DNA from: Alistipes sp.
GTDB lineage: Bacteria > Bacteroidota > Bacteroidia > Bacteroidales > Rikenellaceae
Assembly (NCBI GenBank): GCA_017934845.1
Contig: JAGBIR010000016.1
Span: 1-7,834 of the forward strand
Direction: 5' to 3'
DNA: 7,834 bases
Shown here: piece after piece, positions 6,176 through 7,834 of the stretch
Layout of the letters: every line of letters starts with the position of its first letter
Numbering within the stretch: the stretch's first letter is position 1
Made by a program: the position numbers and the translations under genes
The notes under the pieces: model-generated
Databases searched by the model: none
Told to the model about the DNA's origin: nothing
Seen by the model: the letters and a program-made list of their open reading frames with translations, nothing else

Positions 6176-7165
6176 TTTTTTTGACATTAAACCAAAACGC
6201 TTGGGTCTCACATACTTATCGATAAGCGGCGTAACCGAGTTCATAAGCAGGATAGCAAATGACATACCCTCGGGATATGCGCCCCACAAGCGGATAATCA
6301 TTGTAATAAGGCCAATGCCGACACCGTAAATAAGCATACCCTTTGCCGTCATTGGCGAGGTAACATAGTCGGTTGCCATAAAGATTGCACCCAACATAGC
6401 ACCACCTGCCAACAAATGGAACGCCGGCAATTCGTACATTAGAGCCGAGTCACCTCCCTGACACGCCGCTACAACAAATGCAAACAGTGCCATTGTAAGC
6501 AAAATCGACACGGGAATATGCCAAGTGATAACCTTGCGCCACAAGAGGTAAACGCCACCAACCAGCAGAGCCAGAGCGGCAATCTCACCCATAGAACCAG
6601 GGATTGCACCACTAAACATATTCAGCAGATCGATATTTGCCAGAGTAATGTCGCCACCTGCCGAAGCAACCTTCACAGCAGCCAACGGAGTAGCACCCGA
6701 CAACGCATCCACATAGCCATTCATCACCGGCTGGGGGAACGAGGTCATCTGCACTGGATAGGCAATCAACAAGAAAACACGACCAACCAATGCCGGATTA
6801 AACGGATTGCGGCCCAAACCTCCGAAGGTCATCTTACCAACGCCAATAGCCACCAGCGAACCTACTACAACAATCCACCAAGGGATATTCGAGGGTAGGT
6901 TAAAAGCCAAGAGCACGCCGGTAACGACAGCCGAGAGGTTCCCAATAGTAGTCTTTCCGCCCAATAAAAATCGCTGAATAAGATACTCTATAATCAAACA
7001 GCTGACAACTGCGATGGCTGTAACCTTCAGCACATCGAGACCATACACCATAGTCGATACGGCCAATGCAGGGATAAGTGCAATAAGCACATCGCGCATA
7101 AGCGATTGAGTCGACTGCTCACTATGAATATGAGGTGATGGAGCAACTACAAATTTATTTGCCAT
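6173..7165 (-). CDS. rnfD: Rnf electron transport complex subunit RnfD
   Basis: This is a 330-residue polytopic membrane protein, the usual size. The N-terminus (PSPHIHSEQSTQSLMRDVLIA) is typical, followed by about nine to ten hydrophobic helices (for example 26-43, 48-66, 94-112, 213-234, 277-296). RnfD carries covalently bound FMN on a threonine; the motif DALSGATPLAA (153-163) is perfect, with Thr159 as the attachment residue. GKMTFGGLGRNPFNPALVGR (110-129) and ATDYVTSPMTAKG (264-276) are also RnfD/NqrB-family signatures. With RnfG it passes electrons across the membrane domain that moves ions. The start at 7165 is 21 bp after the rnfC stop and has no strong Shine-Dalgarno site. The gene ends in seven A followed by TAG. 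rnfG lies in the same frame four codons later. Confidence 0.97.
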   Translation of the reverse strand: MANKFVVAPSPHIHSEQSTQSLMRDVLIALIPALAVSTMVYGLDVLKVTAIAVVSCLIIEYLIQRFLLGGKTTIGNLSAVVTGVLLAFNLPSNIPWWIVVVGSLVAIGVGKMTFGGLGRNPFNPALVGRVFLLIAYPVQMTSFPQPVMNGYVDALSGATPLAAVKVASAGGDITLANIDLLNMFSGAIPGSMGEIAALALLVGGVYLLWRKVITWHIPVSILLTMALFAFVVAACQGGDSALMYELPAFHLLAGGAMLGAIFMATDYVTSPMTAKGMLIYGVGIGLITMIIRLWGAYPEGMSFAILLMNSVTPLIDKYVRPKRFGLMSKK

Positions 7166-7186
7166 AACTTATATCTCTATATTTTT

Positions 7187-7834
7187 CTACTTCTGTGATG
7201 CATTACGAGCGCGGACAATGCTCAAAACCCTCTGCTTACCCAAGCGGATGAAATCCACCAAAGGCAGAGCAGCTGGACAGGTATATTGACAGCTACCGCA
7301 CTCAATACAATCGGTTATACGGCTCTTCTCGGCACGCTCCCAAAGCTGTTTACGTGCCAACTTCGATATCAAATAAGGCTCCAAACCCATAGGACAAGCC
7401 GCAACACACTTTGCACACTTAATACACTCGCCAGCCTCGCGACGATAGACCGCCTTTCCGCCAATTACAGTCACACCCGAGCAACCCTTAACCACGGGGG
7501 CATCGACATTGACCATTGCGCGACCCATCATAGGTCCGCCGTTAATAACCTTTATATCGCCCTCTGGCAAGCCACCGGCATACTCAATAAGCTTCGAAAT
7601 TGGTGTTCCTACACGGGTAAGCAGGTTTGACGGATTCTGCATAGACTGACCCGTAATAGTTACAACACGCTCAATGAGCGGCTTATTTTTCTGTACAGCA
7701 TCGTACACCGCTACGGCTGTCGAGGCATTCATCACCACTGCGCCAACGTGGATAGGCAATCCCGGCGGTGGAGGTACCTGACGGCCCGTAACTGCTGCAA
7801 TAAGTTGCTTCTCGCCACCCTGCGGATACTTCAC
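7187..7834 (-). CDS. rnfC: Rnf electron transport complex subunit RnfC (partial, C-terminal 215 codons)
   Basis: The gene runs off the right edge. The first codon in the window is GTG read as an internal valine (VKYPQGGEKQLI in the protein), not a start. RnfC is the peripheral cytoplasmic subunit that binds NAD(H) and FMN in its missing N-terminal half and carries two [4Fe-4S] clusters. Counting from the fragment, both cluster motifs are intact: Cys137, 140, 143, 147 (CIKCAKCVAACP) and Cys176, 179, 182, 186 (CIECGSCQYTCP). The preceding part (about 28-110: GLPIHVGAVVMNASTA, VTITG, NGGPMMG) is the SLBB-like segment. The stop is TAG. It lies 21 bp before rnfD and is probably preceded beyond the edge by rnfB, the usual first gene of the Bacteroidetes rnf operon. 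Confidence 0.96.
   Translation of the reverse strand: MKYPQGGEKQLIAAVTGRQVPPPPGLPIHVGAVVMNASTAVAVYDAVQKNKPLIERVVTITGQSMQNPSNLLTRVGTPISKLIEYAGGLPEGDIKVINGGPMMGRAMVNVDAPVVKGCSGVTVIGGKAVYRREAGECIKCAKCVAACPMGLEPYLISKLARKQLWERAEKSRITDCIECGSCQYTCPAALPLVDFIRLGKQRVLSIVRARNASQK

Noticed and set aside
5630..6184. A 184-residue plus-strand open frame opposite rnfG
   Set aside because: The antisense RnfG frame matches a known family along its full length; the plus-strand product has no recognisable features.
7832..7834. GTG at the right edge as the start of rnfC
   Set aside because: The sequence that follows (KYPQGGEKQLI) is from the middle of RnfC. The N-terminal NADH/FMN-binding half is missing, so the gene continues past the window.

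Overview
The window looks like a chromosomal segment of an anaerobic gut-type member of the Bacteroidetes, most likely order Bacteroidales; Alistipes/Rikenellaceae is a guess from gene content and style. The reasons are a TAnnTTTG-type -7 promoter element (clear in front of the rubredoxin gene), almost no Shine-Dalgarno sites outside the rnf genes, a long DPE2-like MalQ with N-terminal CBM20-type domains, and an rnf cluster in the order C-D-G-E-A next to a rubredoxin gene. No mobile element, CRISPR array, tRNA or rRNA was seen.

Left part, plus strand (1-3874): the C-terminal 116 codons of glucosamine-6-phosphate deaminase (nagB) are followed after 28 bp by a complete purine nucleoside phosphorylase (deoD). 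A strong intrinsic terminator closes this pair. A 258-bp intergenic region then holds a pair of tandem imperfect dyads and a -7-like element. It leads into an 820-residue 4-alpha-glucanotransferase (malQ), which also ends in a strong terminator. These genes feed amino sugar, nucleoside and starch/maltodextrin carbon into central metabolism.

Right part, minus strand (7834 down to 3958): rnfC (cut by the window edge), rnfD, rnfG, rnfE and rnfA form a tight operon with gaps of 21 and 12 bp, one 8-bp overlap, and a gap of 2 bp. rnfB is expected beyond the right edge. The products make the membrane Rnf complex, which couples electron flow between reduced ferredoxin and NAD+ to ion transport. Two hairpins follow rnfA. 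Beyond them a separately promoted 52-residue rubredoxin gene runs towards malQ, so malQ and rubredoxin are convergent.

Every coding stretch falls in a recognised family and I found no convincing new system. The points most worth a second look are the tandem dyads before malQ, the second flavinylation-like motif in the acidic tail of RnfG, the strong Shine-Dalgarno sites inside the rnf operon, and the reduced first starch-binding domain of MalQ.
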